DNA from: Dactylellina haptotyla
Lineage: Eukaryota; Ascomycota; Orbiliomycetes; Orbiliales; Orbiliaceae
Assembly: GCA_031310005.1 (NCBI GenBank)
Contig: CM062380.1
Span: forward strand, 248,001 to 312,000
DNA length: 64,000 nucleotides
Direction: 5' to 3'
Shown: positions 38,443 to 52,157 of the stretch, in pieces
How positions within the stretch are numbered: the stretch's first letter is position 1
Layout: every line of letters starts with the position of its first letter
Made by a program: the position numbers and the translations under genes
Notes under the pieces: model-generated
What the model was told of the DNA's origin: nothing
Databases searched by the model: none
What the model saw: only the letters and a program-made list of their open reading frames with translations

Positions 38443-41279
38443 TTACATCGTTGCTGCGGTCGTAGAGTAGCCGTTTCTGAAGTTATCGACAATGAGCTTC
38501 TCCAGTCCCTCAATAGTGTACGGTTTTTTGAGGAAGCCTTGCATGCCAACTCGTGTGATATCCCTATGGGCGTCAGGACTGGCATCCGCGCTGACAGCGA
38601 GAACTGTCAATCTCTTCATTCCACTAGCATACTGTGGCAAGGCGAAGATCTTCTCGGTCGCTTCGATCCCATTCATCTTAGGCATCCAAAGGTCCATAAG
38701 AATGAGCTCGATTGGTTTGTCGTAACTACTGGTCATCTCCATTACCGCCACCGCGTCTTCTCCATCCTCTGCTTCAATGATATCATGGAATCCGAGGTTT
38801 CGAAGCATTTTAGTGATTAGGTTGCGGTTAATGTTGTTGTCTTCGACTACCAGAATGCGAAGTGGGATCTTCTTGCCAAGCTCTTTGTCGAACCTTCCCT
38901 TCTTTCCTGCCTTGTGAGGAGTTGTGCCATTGACTGGCTGTCGGAGGGTGACTGATTGCTTACGAGGTCGATAAGGTACTGGCGCCTCTTCGCTGGTGGC
39001 GGAACTAGGCTGGTAGGACCCGTTCCTCGTATGAGTCGTCAGTATTGGAGATGGAAGTTCTGCGGCGCTGGTTGGTCTTGGGAACTCTGGTGAAGCCAGT
39101 CTTTGCATCAAAGTACCACGGCCTATGGGTTTCCTAGCAGCTATCGCTGGTGAACCTGATCTTCCGTGTTTCGACCCCTTGCCCATTTCGATTGGGAGCA
39201 TGATGTGGAACTCCGAGCCAGTGTTCTCGCCCTCTGTCACTGTGTTGACAAGCGTTATGTCGCCTCCAAGTCGGATAGCCAAGCGCTTCGCAACGAAAAG
39301 ACCCAACCCAACGCCATCGAACGCTCTCGTAAGGCTGTTATCTTGCCGCTTCCACATTCTGAAGACATGGGGTACAAACTCTGGTTTGATACCGGGGCCT
39401 GTATCCGAGATTCTAAACTGCACGAACTTCGAATCCGGTGAGACGGTGGAGACTAATTTGACGTCACCGTTGGGTGTAAACTTGACAGCATTATGTAACA
39501 CAGCGTACAGTGTTTTCTCGAGAGTGAGTTTGTCGACTATGTGGATATCAGCGATTGCGTTCTTGCGTTTTCGTGTAAGATTTGACTTACTGATGAGCAT
39601 TGGCGGAACGAACTCGACCGACCAATCGATCTTTAATGTTCCTGATCTCCTTGTCGCTGTAACGACTTCTCCAAACTGATTAGGCACAACCTGCATCTTT
39701 TCCGGTCTACCGCCGCTCTTCAGCGCGACCTGTAACATCCCAGAGATGAATTCGATCAAATTGAGTCTTCGATGATTGAGGGTAACCTGCCCGGATGCTT
39801 CCTGGTGAATAGTATGTGTGCCAAAGGGTGTGGGCCCGGTAGGTGGAAGAGGCAGGACGCTTCCCGGTCGGTTTAACGATGTGTCAATCTCTCGCTTCGA
39901 GAGCTCTTCTGGTGGCAAGCTGTTTGCTCTACTGCCTCTCAGTCGATACATACGGCGTTTGCTACCCGAACCGTCGGCTGGTGGTGTTTTAGAACGGCCT
40001 GGAGGCTGAGGTGTTGGAGGTCCCACGTTTTCGCTACCATCGCTCCTTTTCCTCTTCTTTGGGTTTACCAGGGTATCTGTTGGATATGGCGGGTTCACTT
40101 TTGACATTAAGGATGTAGGCAGTGGATCTGGACGGGGTAAAGCTGGTGGCTCCAGGGCAATATCCGAGTTCAAGTCCAATGCATGAACCATGTTATCCGC
40201 GGCGTCTACCACTCGCTGTGCGCTGTCTATAGCAAGCTGTTAGTAACACTGATGTATAATTTCTGTCATATTGTGTGCTTACCTTGGCAGTTTTCGATGT
40301 TTTTCCGCATATCGTAAACGAACTGGCGCAAGATCGAAGGTGACGGTTCGTCTTCAAGAGAATCCAGTGAGGCAAGCATAACATCTAGCATTCCAACCAC
40401 TCCTTGTAAAGGTGTCCGTAGCTCATGAGACAAGTTCCTCGCCGCTGGACGGATTGTCTGCTGTGGGGATACGTCATCGTGGAGAACTACGTTTCCCATG
40501 AATGGATTCCACGGCTTTGTGCTAGAGTCGGATGGGTTCCCCGGTTTCTCAAGAATACGCCATGTGACGAGGTCCTCTAAGGACTTCATGAAGAGTTCGA
40601 GGAATGCCCAACTCAGGCCAGGTCTAGCATTCAGACCGACTTTTGACCACATCATACCTATGTGACCGTAGCATTTACCTTCTGTAAATAGCGGAATAGC
40701 TAGGTATGCTTCAGCGGGTATTGGTAGAGACGCAGAGTTTGGGTTGTCGGGAAATAGTGTCTGCAGGCTATCTGGGATAACCAGAACTTTGTCGTGCTTC
40801 ATGTGAGCGCAGGGGCACTTGTAGCCTTTGTATTGGATGTCCTGATATAGGACGTCTTGTCCGTCGTGATTCCGTACGTAGTAGGCGAGGCCCATCAGGC
40901 AAGAACCTTCTTCTCCGAGCGGTGGGTATTCGACGGCGCTTTTCGAGTCGCCCTTGAGTATTCTCTTGGCGACAAATGTGTATTGAGAACCTGTTATATC
41001 CGCCATTCCGGTCATCAAAAGCTTCCAAAATGGCTCTCCTTGTAACGAATGCAGTCGCAGTTTTAAACTGCTGATCTGATTTCTGGCGTTCATTTCGTCC
41101 GGAAGGTAGTGTTTGTTCATCATTTCTAGAAATCCGGGTTGCCCAGAGTGTATTATCGATTTGTTATCACAGGCGGGTATACATATCGATGAAGGATCGT
41201 CCAGCGGGACGTCAATGTCCATCGCTGAACTTTTCGAGCCGTTCATAGCGGGGGTAGTATTGGGTCGATCAGGTGGCAT
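38443..41279 (-). CDS. Hybrid histidine kinase with response-regulator domain
   Basis: Two minus-strand exons, 41279-40283 and 40226-38443, join in phase 1 (the acceptor is the CTATAG after a CTAAC branch point) to give about 926 residues. Residues 75-245 look like a GAF-type sensor. The HisKA H-box is NLSHELRTPLQGVVGML with phospho-acceptor His285. A linker of about 220 residues follows and holds PKKRKR at 388-393, an SV40-like nuclear signal. The ATPase has an N-box (HNAVKFTP, Asn578), a DTGPG box at 607-611 and GVGLGL at 637-642. The receiver spans about 788-915 with the acid pair Glu794/Asp795, phospho-acceptor Asp844 (ILMDLWMPKMNG) and Lys900. All catalytic residues are present. Such kinases pass phosphate His-Asp to the Ypd1 phosphotransfer protein and on to nuclear regulators in stress and development. 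The input signal is unknown, and no transmembrane segment is seen. Confidence 0.93.
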
Positions 41280-44200
41280 AGGAGGGGGACGAAGGATAGA
41301 ACGGCGATTTCATACGCCGGTGAGCTAAGTAGCTCGCGTGAGAAGGGGGGGAAGCTATAGGCCGGCCAATGCGGAGCAATGTTGTTCCTGATCCAGCGGG
41401 TATGGTTTCGCGTGGGATTTAAAAGGAAATTGAGGGAGTACGGGCGTATGTCGATGGCCGTCACCAAGAGTATTTGACTGACGGTTCGAAAAAACGTGTG
41501 AGCAGGGAATATTTCCGGCAGAGTCCAAAAAACGTGGCAGCGACGTGGCCTGGACGTATGACGGGAAGAGAAAGATATATCCTGCAAGATGGAGATGCGA
41601 ATGGTTTGTCGTACAAGTCGTGCCTCCTCTCTAGAGCCCGGTCACTCCTGAGTCGTTTCCAACGATTATTTAGGTAAGTGCTCCGGTTGTTCCAAGCCCT
41701 CTTGCGTAAAAGCAACCGGATCCTTGGGACTTTGGGCTTGTCGAGATCTAGTAGAATGACACGAAATCCGGTATGCCTAGTTTGAGATCGAAAAAAAAAC
41801 TTTGTGAGACTGTAATTCGAAAGTGTTAAAGGCTGTCGAAATTGGAGGATGGGTGATAATATGGGTGAGGTTAGATACGAGGGGGGTATGGTTTCTAGAA
41901 ATGTTGCACAACCTTGATGGGACTATGTGAGTTATGCCACCGCTTCTACCATCCGCCAATAGTTTGCAGCGGAAAACAATAATTTTAAAAAAAATGACAC
42001 GGGAAGAAAATGATATCTAACTCATGAAAGAGAAAGAAGAAGAAAGCAACAGGCGCACTCTGCGTATGCGTATGCGCCAGAGCTGTTGAGTGGAAGAGAA
42101 GAGGTGAAGGAAGTGAGGGAAACGGGAAGAAAAGCAAGCAAAGGGAAAGGATGTTGTTGTTGTATGTATGTATGTGCGCTCCCAAGCACGCCCGCCGCCG
42201 CACACGAGACAGCAGGGAAGGCCGACGGGAAGTCTAGAAAGGGATACGGGCAGATCTAGTGGAACTTACCTGGAGGGAGGATTGGCAAGCAACTCTAAGA
42301 GAAACTGTTCCAGAACTCGGGCCAGACATGCAGTCTTTTGAGGTTGGTGGCTTTTGTGAGACGTCAACAATCTATGGCAAGTCCGAGCGAATGATTTATG
42401 TAGACAGGCGCGAATGGAGGAGATAAATATGTAGCGGGAAGCCAGGGCGCAGGACCGATAGCTGAGACAGAGATATCGTGGCAGGTCTCGCGTGGCTGCC
42501 TGGGGTACCGACGATTGGGTCGAGGTCGTCTAAAGTTGTTACAAAGGTAGAGAGGGTGCAGCTTCGGATCTCGAGATGGTGGCGCGAAGGGGCGAGAGGC
42601 TGAGAAGGCTATCGACGTTAAAAATGGTGGTTGCAGGTGGTTGTGAGGGATGACAAAGTGCCCAGCGCTATCACGAGAAAACCTGTGGTTCCCTTTTTCT
42701 TCTTCGTTTCGACGGCGATAGAAGCGCGAGGAGAGAAAGAAAAAGAAATAAAGAGAAAAGGAGGGAAGATTCGACAACGATGCTGAGAAGACGCTTTCTA
42801 ATCCTCCTGTTACTGGCAGAAACACGCTACGAATATTCCCGTTGTCCTGTTCGTATGATCGTTTGTTCTTCTTAACTATTCTAGCAGGTTGGTCATACTA
42901 TCACACACACGGAGCGAGTACAAAAGTACAAGTTGGTCGACGAAATCTGCAAAGTTTGGCACTTTGGTGTCACTGCGCGCAGGAGCCTGAGTCGAGTCTA
43001 GTCCAGAGAATCGGAAAGAGAGATCGGGCGATGGGGAGGGAAGTAAGGCTTCCTGTCTTCGTGGAGTTCTCGCTGTCGCTATCGGCGTCCTGGGCTTCTC
43101 GGTGAGGTTTGTCGAGGGTTTGTGGTTCGTCGCCACTGTTTGGCAAATTGGAGGTTGTTGTCGGACTCCTGGATTTGTATGGCGTGCCAGCCGGGGCCGA
43201 TTGGAGGCTAGGCTCTTCAACGGCGGGTGATGTCTGTCCCTCGTTCGTTTTGCCCCCCCAGATACCGAGAAAGACAAAAAGGAAAGAAGGAGGGAAGAGC
43301 AGGATCCTGGCGGGAACTACGTCGACGGTAGTCACTCAGGTGTCTGTATGTCGGAATGACAGGAAATCGTTCGCCTGCAGCAGAGAAGGGAGCAATTATT
43401 GACGATACTAGCGTACGTGCGTTAAACGTACGACTAATAAGCGGGATGGAATGGTCGACGTGAGCGAGAACGAGGAAAAGGACCGAGTAGCAGTTATAAC
43501 ACACACAGCAAGGACACAGCTTAATCCAAAACCAGGGACCGAAGCGACCAGCAAATGAACAGCAATTAGTGTCTTTTCTTCTTTCTGCGTCTGGTTTTAT
43601 TTTATTTTTCTGGGTCTGTTTTTTTTTGGACGCTTCCCTTGCAAAAAAAGAAAACATGCACCCGGGAGGAATAAGAAAGAAGAAAAAGTATACTCAGGCC
43701 GTTTCAACTGGATCGCGAGGCTGATGCTGGGGGAGAGGGAATTAAGAGAGAGAGAAAAACGTGGAGCGACAGAACGGTATGATAGCAATAATAATATTAT
43801 GAAACTGGGGAATATTCGGCCTATTGAGCGGCGGTGTTATAATCGACAAGCTTCAGTTCGAGAAAGCCCGTCCGAAAATATGACCAGGTCGCCGTACGCA
43901 AATGTGTAATAGAACGTATCTGCTGCAAGCTAGATATATTGTTATTCTCTGCAAAAACGGGACTACCAAGACATTCGAGCATAGGAATAACAGAAACAGA
44001 CAAATACAAAATCGGATCAAAGTATAAAACGAAAATACGATAAAATAAAAAGTAAAATAATTCACGAGAGAAAAAAACGAGAAAAACTGGCCGGGACTGT
44101 GAAGAAGAAAAGTTCGAAAGTTCAGAGGAAAGGTCGTACCGTTTGTCTGGTGAGAGAGGCCTTGCAACGAGTTCCCCTTCCCGCAGCCAATAAAATGGGG

Positions 44201-47200
44201 GGACCACCAGCACCAGCAAAAGTGAGAGAAAAAAGAATGTGTGATTCCTTTCTGGTCTGGGCTACCCTCGTAGCTCGCCCTGTGAGAAGTTGGGGCTCCA
44301 CAAGGAAAGAAATCGAAATCGGGTGCTGGCAAGGATGACCGACCCTTCCGAGAGGAAGCCTTCGCCAGTCACTTTGGGCGGAAGTGAGGGGTCCCCTTAG
44401 CTTCTCTCTTTGTCCCTCCCCTCTCTCGCTGGTTGGCAAGCAGCGAGAAAAGTGGCGGACGTACAGGATGACTTCCTACCTGGCCCTTGTCCGCCCGTCT
44501 GCCTGCCCGCGCGACGGGAGGTGGTCTGTCTGCTCTTGGGTGTGTGTCCGCTGCTGCGTCTGTCTGTCTATCCGCTGGCAGATGTCCGCGACGAATGAGC
44601 GAACAAACGAAGGCTCCCAGATGCTAAAGTGATATCATATTAACCATGCGTGCGTGCGTATAGCAAAAGAGTAATAATATATAATGCACGCCGCGATGGG
44701 GGTCGACTCGTCGTGGGCCGGCGTCCTTCTAATTGAACGGAGACGACGGCGTTGTTGCGCGTTGCCGGCGAGATGATTGGCAGCCCAGCGATGGGCCAGC
44801 AGCATCGATTGCTTCGCTGGGAGCGGCCGGGCTCCAGCACAACGGGTCTTCCGAAGGCCTGCGGCTCCTCCTTCGAGGAGAACCCGAGAATCAATCTTCA
44901 CCACCACCCAATACCACCCCACAAACCACCAACCGGTCACTACTTTTTCTGTCCCTCTCAGTGGACAGGCGCCGACACCTTGAAACGGTGGGTGATAACA
45001 GGATGCATATCCCGTATATACTATGATATGATATGATATGAACAACTATGATTGCCAACTCGTCGACCGTATCCCCGGGCTTTGCCAAAATGTGTGTGCG
45101 CCGTTAGAGGGCTCTTCGACTCCCTTCTACTTCTAGCGTCTCTTCCGCTGGCTGGTCTGACGCTCCAACCAAAATTGCGTTTTGTGACCGCTCAGTTTTT
45201 TGCCCTTTTCGCAAGCTTAGATAATCCTTATTTAATTCTGCAGCAGAAGAAACCTCACAAATGCGAGTCAAGAAGAGCGCTCTTTTCGGGAATTGATGGG
45301 ATTGAGGGGAGCAGGTGTGGGAACCATGGCCGCGTCTAGAACTCTTGGAAGCAGGGAAGTGGGCTCCAAAGCAAATCAGATGGCCCCGGTTGATTACAGA
45401 GCAGGTGGTCCGATACCTTTCCGACCAATTAAACACCCCGCTAGCGAACCCGCTTGCGAGGAGCATGAACAGCCAGCCAAAACATGTTAAACTTGTACCT
45501 GCTACAAATCGTGCTTCAAACTCAGCGGATTGGCTGGGGCGGAAAACTATCTGACGACCAAAACATGTCAACATCGCCTTATGAAGACGACCGTCGACAG
45601 CCGGAACGTTAGCTTCCCAGAGGCACACCAGCCCAATATTTTCCCTCGATTCTTAATTTATTTTTCTATCTTACCGAGTCGGCGAGAGCGGAGAGTAAGC
45701 AAACCACTGCACTCGTTTCCTTCAGCTTATAAACTGAACAAGCCATCATTTCACGGATCCGGATCAAGCGGCACACGCAGGGCTCTCTGGCTCTTCGCGC
45801 CAAGCCTCGCCAGACCAAGCCTTATTATCTCCTAGGCAAGCCTTCCATTGCTCAATCATGGTCTATGGCTCAATTGAACGGCTGTAATCTCCAGAATGGT
45901 TTTTCTATTTTCAACCGCGAACATGGTTTCAAAATTGAACGCCCGATCAATCACAAGGCCTTAGATCGCGAATCTGAGCCAAGCTGTGTTCAATGCTTGT
46001 TCGGGCATTAAACACGCTCCAATATGTTATTTGATCCCCGCAGATATAAAATCCTCATTTTCACACGTTTTCTTTGCTCATCTGCCCTTTCGTACGGGAG
46101 TCTGACCGCACAATCCTGGCCAGGTGGAATGAAACCAAATTCGGTCCGCAAGGAAACGTTTAAACCTATCAGAAAATTGACAATTACCAGTTTTGGAATA
46201 TGGATACGTTCTTCTCTGCCGTGGCCCGGCAAGACTCAGGGAAAAAACGCCTCAAGGTTTTTGTTTTTTTCCCTCGCCCTTCCCTTTAGCAACTGCAAGC
46301 CAACGGCTGAATTTCGAACACTATTGATGGGGCTTAGGGGCGAGGCGTCACAACCTAGTGGGCGCCATCAACGACAATCACCACCCTTAATATTTACATC
46401 CTCCGTAACTGTTAGCACGATACTCTGGTGTAACAAACCAAAACTCTGCGGCCCGAGTGCATTCCGAGATACTCAGAGAGATCTCCAAGCCCGGAGGCTC
46501 CTTGCACAAAAGAGATAACCAATGTGAACACCGAGGGATCTGTGAGGCAAAACAAAAAAAAACCCCCCCCGGGAGTCAGAGAGAGCCTCATACACGCTGG
46601 GCGGCTACTTCAACCCCTTCCAATTCCACCTGCCGCAGTTTTTCTCTCGCTCTATCCCGAGACTTTTCGCTTGATCATCGTACAAATTGCTCCCTTGGAT
46701 GTGATTACAAAGTGAGCCCAGACCAGTCTGTCAAACAAAATTGCGAGAGTGTTGTCTCTCCTTTGAATTCCTGAATGCATTCATCCAGCCGACATGGAAC
46801 CCTGATATTACCTGCCACCCAGCTCGTCAGGCAACTTTCCCTCCAATGTAGAGTTTTGCAACTTGTGAGTCTCCGTTAGCTTCAAAGGTATATTCTTGGC
46901 TTCTTTCATGGGATGAACGTCTAGATGTATGTATGTAGCATGTCTGATTCATGGGAGGACCCTGTCGACAGATGTTCGACGTGTATGAGATCATTCGGCA
47001 TGGAACATGCGGTCCATTGGGCACCCACCTGCAGACACGTCCATGTATCTCCATGCACATTCCTGCATGCAAAATACAAGTGGACACGAAATAAAGCTTC
47101 GTCGGTCTAGATGCATCCATTTCTCGAAAACAGGGCGAAATACGAAGGGTTAAACTTGAACAACAATAATAATAACATCTAAACGTCAGAGGCCACACCA

Positions 47201-50200
47201 CTGGGACCCCTCGCTCTGGTTAATTCTACCCGGCTGTTGCATTAACAGGCAACCCAAAAAAGCACGAGATCACCACAACTAGCCCGGCTCTTTCAACATC
47301 CGCAGAGCCAAGGCAAAGAATAATTTCACGGGCCTATAGCAAACGCGGATATATGCTATCGTGGTCCGAAATGGGACCTCCGGTTCAAAAGGACCCCACC
47401 CCTCTTCGTGTCCTCTTGCCATTGAACTAGACCCACTCTTACGACAGAGAAAGAAGAGACGAACGCCTGTCCCAAAAGGTGTTTCTATGACGGCAGGGCC
47501 CCTTGCCTACAAAACCTGAATCGGTGTGTCCCGATTTTCAAGGCTGAACGCCCATGTCCCAAAATGGACGAACAGCGCGTAAACCTGCGATACACTCGAC
47601 AAAACTTGCAGCTGGCCCGTCAAGACTTTCATTCTTTGTGGCCCACGAGGCACTTTGGAGATTGCGAAGGGTCAAGAAAAGCCGGTGATCAGCTGCCGTT
47701 TGCCAAAATAGTGGATGAGCCCTTGCGTGCAGGCTTAAACTTTCCAGCTTGCCGGCTCCAGATACACTTTTTTCACGATAGGCTATGTATGTCAACACTG
47801 ATGCAAGCCAGCTCTCCAAGACAATTACAAAAAAGAAACTATCGGCGTCCACGACAAAACTTTCCTCGCCAGCCTTCTTTCATATTGCGATCAATTTATT
47901 GACCCACTCCTGGAGTTCCCCGGCCCATTTCATGTGATGTTTTTGAGAGAACGGAAAGCTGTTGGGCACTTGCCACATCCCCGCTTACGCTACAATTATT
48001 GTATCACAGTCTAGAAAGCTCCAACGCTGCAATGAACATCACACTCTCTCAACACTACTATTTTTTTATTTTATTTTTCTTGAATTCCCCCAGTCGGAGA
48101 TTACTGCCAGGAACGTGATATCAGGTCATAGTCAGCAAATAAAGCGCACTAAATATCTCCGCCCGATGAGGTATTTTCTTTAAAGCCGTTGTTTGAGATC
48201 TTGATATTCCACTCTCGACAACACGATATCATCATTCCGCTCTACCAACGACAAATCATACATATCCACACCCCATCTATAGTAGGTCCCAAATATTGCA
48301 ATGGACGATCAAAAATTTCCCAAACCCCATTTCCTCGGAACAACTTCTTCTACTTCCGCGCGGTTCTATACCCTCCATGAGCTATGCACGATCGTCGATT
48401 TCCGCGATCAAGGCCGCATCAGATCGCCACATCTGGTTATTTCTACGGAATTCTGTAACTCATTGCAACCCACTCCCAACCCACCTTAACAGGCTTACGA
48501 AGCGTGAGAAATCTACCGGGGCATCACCGAACATCTAAGGGGTGTTCTCCATGCGTGTGCGGTGCTGGCGTGAACGCCCAAAGGAAAGCGAGAGAAAACC
48601 TGGCTGGTTTCTCCACAATTTGACACATAACGCGATTGTTTCCCATTTGGGAGGATTAAAACCTCATTATAATTGAAATTTTTGAGTGATAATATCCAAA
48701 AAATGAATAGCCATGACTAGCGACATGTTAATCTGGCACGCTTCGAGCTCGTTTATCTGGGAATTCTTAAGATCACATCGTTGCCTAAATCGTTCAACAT
48801 GGGAGAGAGTGAGAAAGAAAGAACAAGAAAAAAGCGGGAACCTTCGTATCGGTAATACCCAATCCGTTAATTTAACAAACCCTTGCGCAGGACGGCCTTC
48901 TTTTTGTGGGTGTTTGTTGCTCTATAGTTGAAAGTGTTATATAGGGCTGGGTATAAAGAGACAAGGGTGGGGTTATAACGAGACGTGAGCATTTCACCCG
49001 TGGCCGTGGCGAGCGAGAGAGGGGCAAAAGAAAGACAAAAAGGAGACTGGGAAATCGATAGGAGATATATTAATATTTCCCTGACGGAGTGGAGAGACTT
49101 GGGACGGAAGTTACCGACGGTTCAATATGTGGTGTCGAGTTTGAGGCCGCGGCAAGCTGGGACAGGCGAAGCCGTGATGTTTGGAAGTGTGGATCCAATG
49201 GTGTTGCATTTTTAAGACTCAACACAGTGTGTTGACACCCTGGACGCGGTGATTCCTCTAATCTCGAGATACCTCATATGATCAGTGTACCTTTCTAATT
49301 TCTATGGCGATATGATTAGACTATTTATCTATTCTAGTCCTAAGATTGCGGCAGTATCATGCAGACTGGGATTTGCTATAAAATGTGGTGATTTTAGTCG
49401 CAATCGATCGGTCACAGAGATTCTCGGCCGTCTAAGGATAATATACATGTGTTCGCCGCGCCGTCGTCCTTCTATGGACCTAGCAAGGCTCACATATTTC
49501 AATATATATATATTGGTCTCAGGGACGCAACTCTCTGTGTATACGCGATTTAGATTTTAAGTTTAACGAAGCTATACTGAGATACAAATCAAAGGCGTTC
49601 CCAATGAGCGCTGATACTTAGATTCTATGGATATTCGAGGAGGCTTGAAGAAGGCTGCCGTCTTATAGAAATCACATCGCCTTGTTTGCCACATTGAATA
49701 TGGAAAAAACTGGTGATTTCTATTCGGAAGGATCCTGTTTCAAATTTGAGGAATCAGAATCGGACAGCGACCGCGACCGGGTGTCTATTTATAATGCGGC
49801 TCCCGTATGTTGCATTGGTTTTGTGCTACAACAGGATCCTCCTGTTGTTTCATGGACCCGTTCCCTAGGCCACCTGGTTCTAGGCCTTCGTAATTCCGTT
49901 TGTCACAAGCCTAGTATCTGTCGGTGGATTGGAGACTGGAATCGGATTGCCGTCAATAGCATCGATCTGACGCGCGCGAGTACTCGCTGTTTCTGGGTTT
50001 TGTATGCATATATTTATCTCACTCGTGATGGCTTAGACGCGGTTCTCCAACATCTTTACTTCAGTTAACGCATGTTTGTTGTTTATATTTACGATCGAGT
50101 TATTATCAAAACGAAAGTCGACCGTCCCACGCTGAAACAGCTATTTATTCAAAACCCGAGTGCATAGGCATGAGTCACAAATCACAAAACTATGAAGTAA

Positions 50201-51200
50201 TGGGTCACACAGTACCATTTATTGGCTACCAAGCATGGCAGAGCCCGAGATTAGTGTATCAAGAAACGTGACCCAAGCGTGTTTCCGTTTTAGGCAAACA
50301 CTTGACGGCATCTGGCTTGCGAGACAACAAACACTTGGTTAAATTAGAACGCTGCCATGATTGAATGCATATGCGCATATGCACCAGAGCTATATAAGAT
50401 TGATCTAGTTGGCAGACGATTGCATTGTCAAGATTATCTCAGTATTTTGATATCCTATTTGATAGATATTGCTTGCATACGCGGCAGGGTAACCGCGAGC
50501 TATTAGAATGGTAGGGGCATTTGTGCTATTCAACCACAAGGAGTACCTTGAATTGAAAGTAGTTTTGATACTGGGCAGTAGCATTTTTCTTCAGATAAAT
50601 TATGTGTACTGGTTTCGACTACCGTGTTGAACTATCTCTTAAGTCTCGAGTACGGTTGGAAGTAACAAAAGGTGTATCTCTGTTTCAACATCACGGCTAT
50701 GTTATTTCAACCTAATGCTAACTGTAACTTATTTCCTTGATATCTCAATTCAAATATTTAAAGATCCTTCACCATCTCAACTTTCATATTAAGCCCAAAA
50801 TTAGGAGTACCTCTACGCTGATTGTGCTACTCATAAGTCATAAATGTTATATGCTGAGGATTTGATTAAGCTCAAAGTCGAACCCGAGGCGGCTGTTTCA
50901 CTCAACTCCGTCCCTTCCTTCCCCGTGTCCTTAATTATCGATCAATAGGATGATTGCGTTCTATCCGTGGCGCAAGAGAAAGTTTGTATCAGTGCCGTAT
51001 CAAGATTGCGTCCAGACTGATAAGAAAATTGTATATAACATCCTCGTTCATCTTAGAACCAAAGGCACCCAATATCTACGATTTTTCTCATCCAACCAAT
51101 TCTACTATTTTCAACCCAATTCGTCCTGTTGGCAATTGGATGCAGATTCGTCGTCTATAATTCTTATACGCGCCCAAACTAAGCGCCAATATTCGCAAAA
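41280..51200. other. 9.9-kb gene desert with homopurine/homopyrimidine tracts
   Basis: No gene is supported. From 42.0 to 44.6 kb long stretches are nearly all purine or all pyrimidine on one strand, which explains the many arginine/lysine/serine-rich spurious frames there. The first part is the promoter and leader of the histidine kinase gene. From 45.8 to 51 kb the sequence is AT-rich and mixed. A 128-codon frame at 49682-50068 with an acidic start was considered but has no family support. Confidence 0.4.
45022..45041 (+). repeat. 5-bp tandem repeat, four copies
   Basis: TATGA is repeated four times without a mismatch in noncoding DNA. Confidence 0.9.
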
Positions 51201-52157
51201 ATGGATTCAACAGGCGGAATCCCCACGTCCTCGTACGCGGAACGCGAGATAAACGAGACTTCAACCAGTCGAGACGGAAATAACGAGCCTGGGCAAATAG
51301 CAGGGCCGGAATATCATTTTGCGGTTCAAGTGTTTCTCAAACTTGAAGCTCTGTCCACTATGAAACCAATCCAACTAGTCGAAGACTGGAGTCTGGAGTT
51401 TCTGCTTGAGACGGTAAAATGTAAAAACCCATATATAAACAGAGACCACTTGAATCTTTTTTATCTATCAGAATAATTCCATATATATAAAGCATTTATG
51501 GTTCAATATGATTGACAAATTAAAAACATAGACTACTTCAACAAAATCGGCTACCTGAGCCCCAGTACCGCGGATGCTAAGAACTGGCGGATAGACCTCT
51601 CATTCGGCGACCTTTCGGTCCTAAATATGGTCAACCTGCTCACCTACAGAGGCGAACAACAATCCAGCCTGCTAGTTAAGGATCTCTTCTACGGAGGCGA
51701 GATCCTCGATGTCAGTCTCTACAGGTTCTCACCGTCACAAGGAAACCTAATAGAATACATATGGGATACCAACTGCGATGCCTGGCGAACACGAACGGTT
51801 CCTAATGAGTTCCCATTCTTGGATACGAGATTGGCAGTGCACCAGGACATACTGTACACCCCATTCCCGTTTACGAATAAATCACTCTCCATGAGTTCGA
51901 TCAAATTGTCTTATATTCGAATTTTGAATGAGCGGCTGCGGATCCCTGCTTCGGAGACCAGTTACATCTCAGCTGTTGTGTTTGTGGATATAGATGAATT
52001 GAAGATGGCGGTGGTGAAGAAGTATGCTTGGGAGCGGAGACAAGGGGTTGGATTGATAGTCGAGATGGAAAGTAATGTCTGCAAGGTGAAGGATGTGACA
52101 GGAGAGGAGAGATTGTTAAGGTATAGGATCAATCGGATGATGTGGGTTGAAGACTAG
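51201..52157 (+). CDS. Hypothetical protein
   Basis: Exons 51201-51420 and 51532-52157 join in phase 1 (donor T|GTAAAA, acceptor ATAG, 111-bp intron) to give about 281 residues. The first 40 residues are a polar, Ser/Thr/Glu-rich tail. The rest is mixed alpha/beta: HFAVQVFLKLEALSTM, then SLEFLLETVKYYFNKIGYLSP, DLFYGGEILDVSLYRFS and a basic, charged C-terminus ending RLLRYRINRMMWVED. There is no signal peptide, membrane segment or known motif. I do not recognise the family. It begins the accessory block that runs to 62.7 kb. The model depends on one weak donor, so the middle could differ. Confidence 0.6.

Noticed and set aside
49682-50068. 128-codon plus-strand frame with an acidic start
   Set aside because: It looks slightly protein-like but has no recognised domain, no good promoter signal and no splice partner.
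50870-50895. T-loop-like GGGTTCGA on the minus strand, a possible tRNA
   Set aside because: The surrounding bases do not form a T-stem, anticodon arm or acceptor stem.
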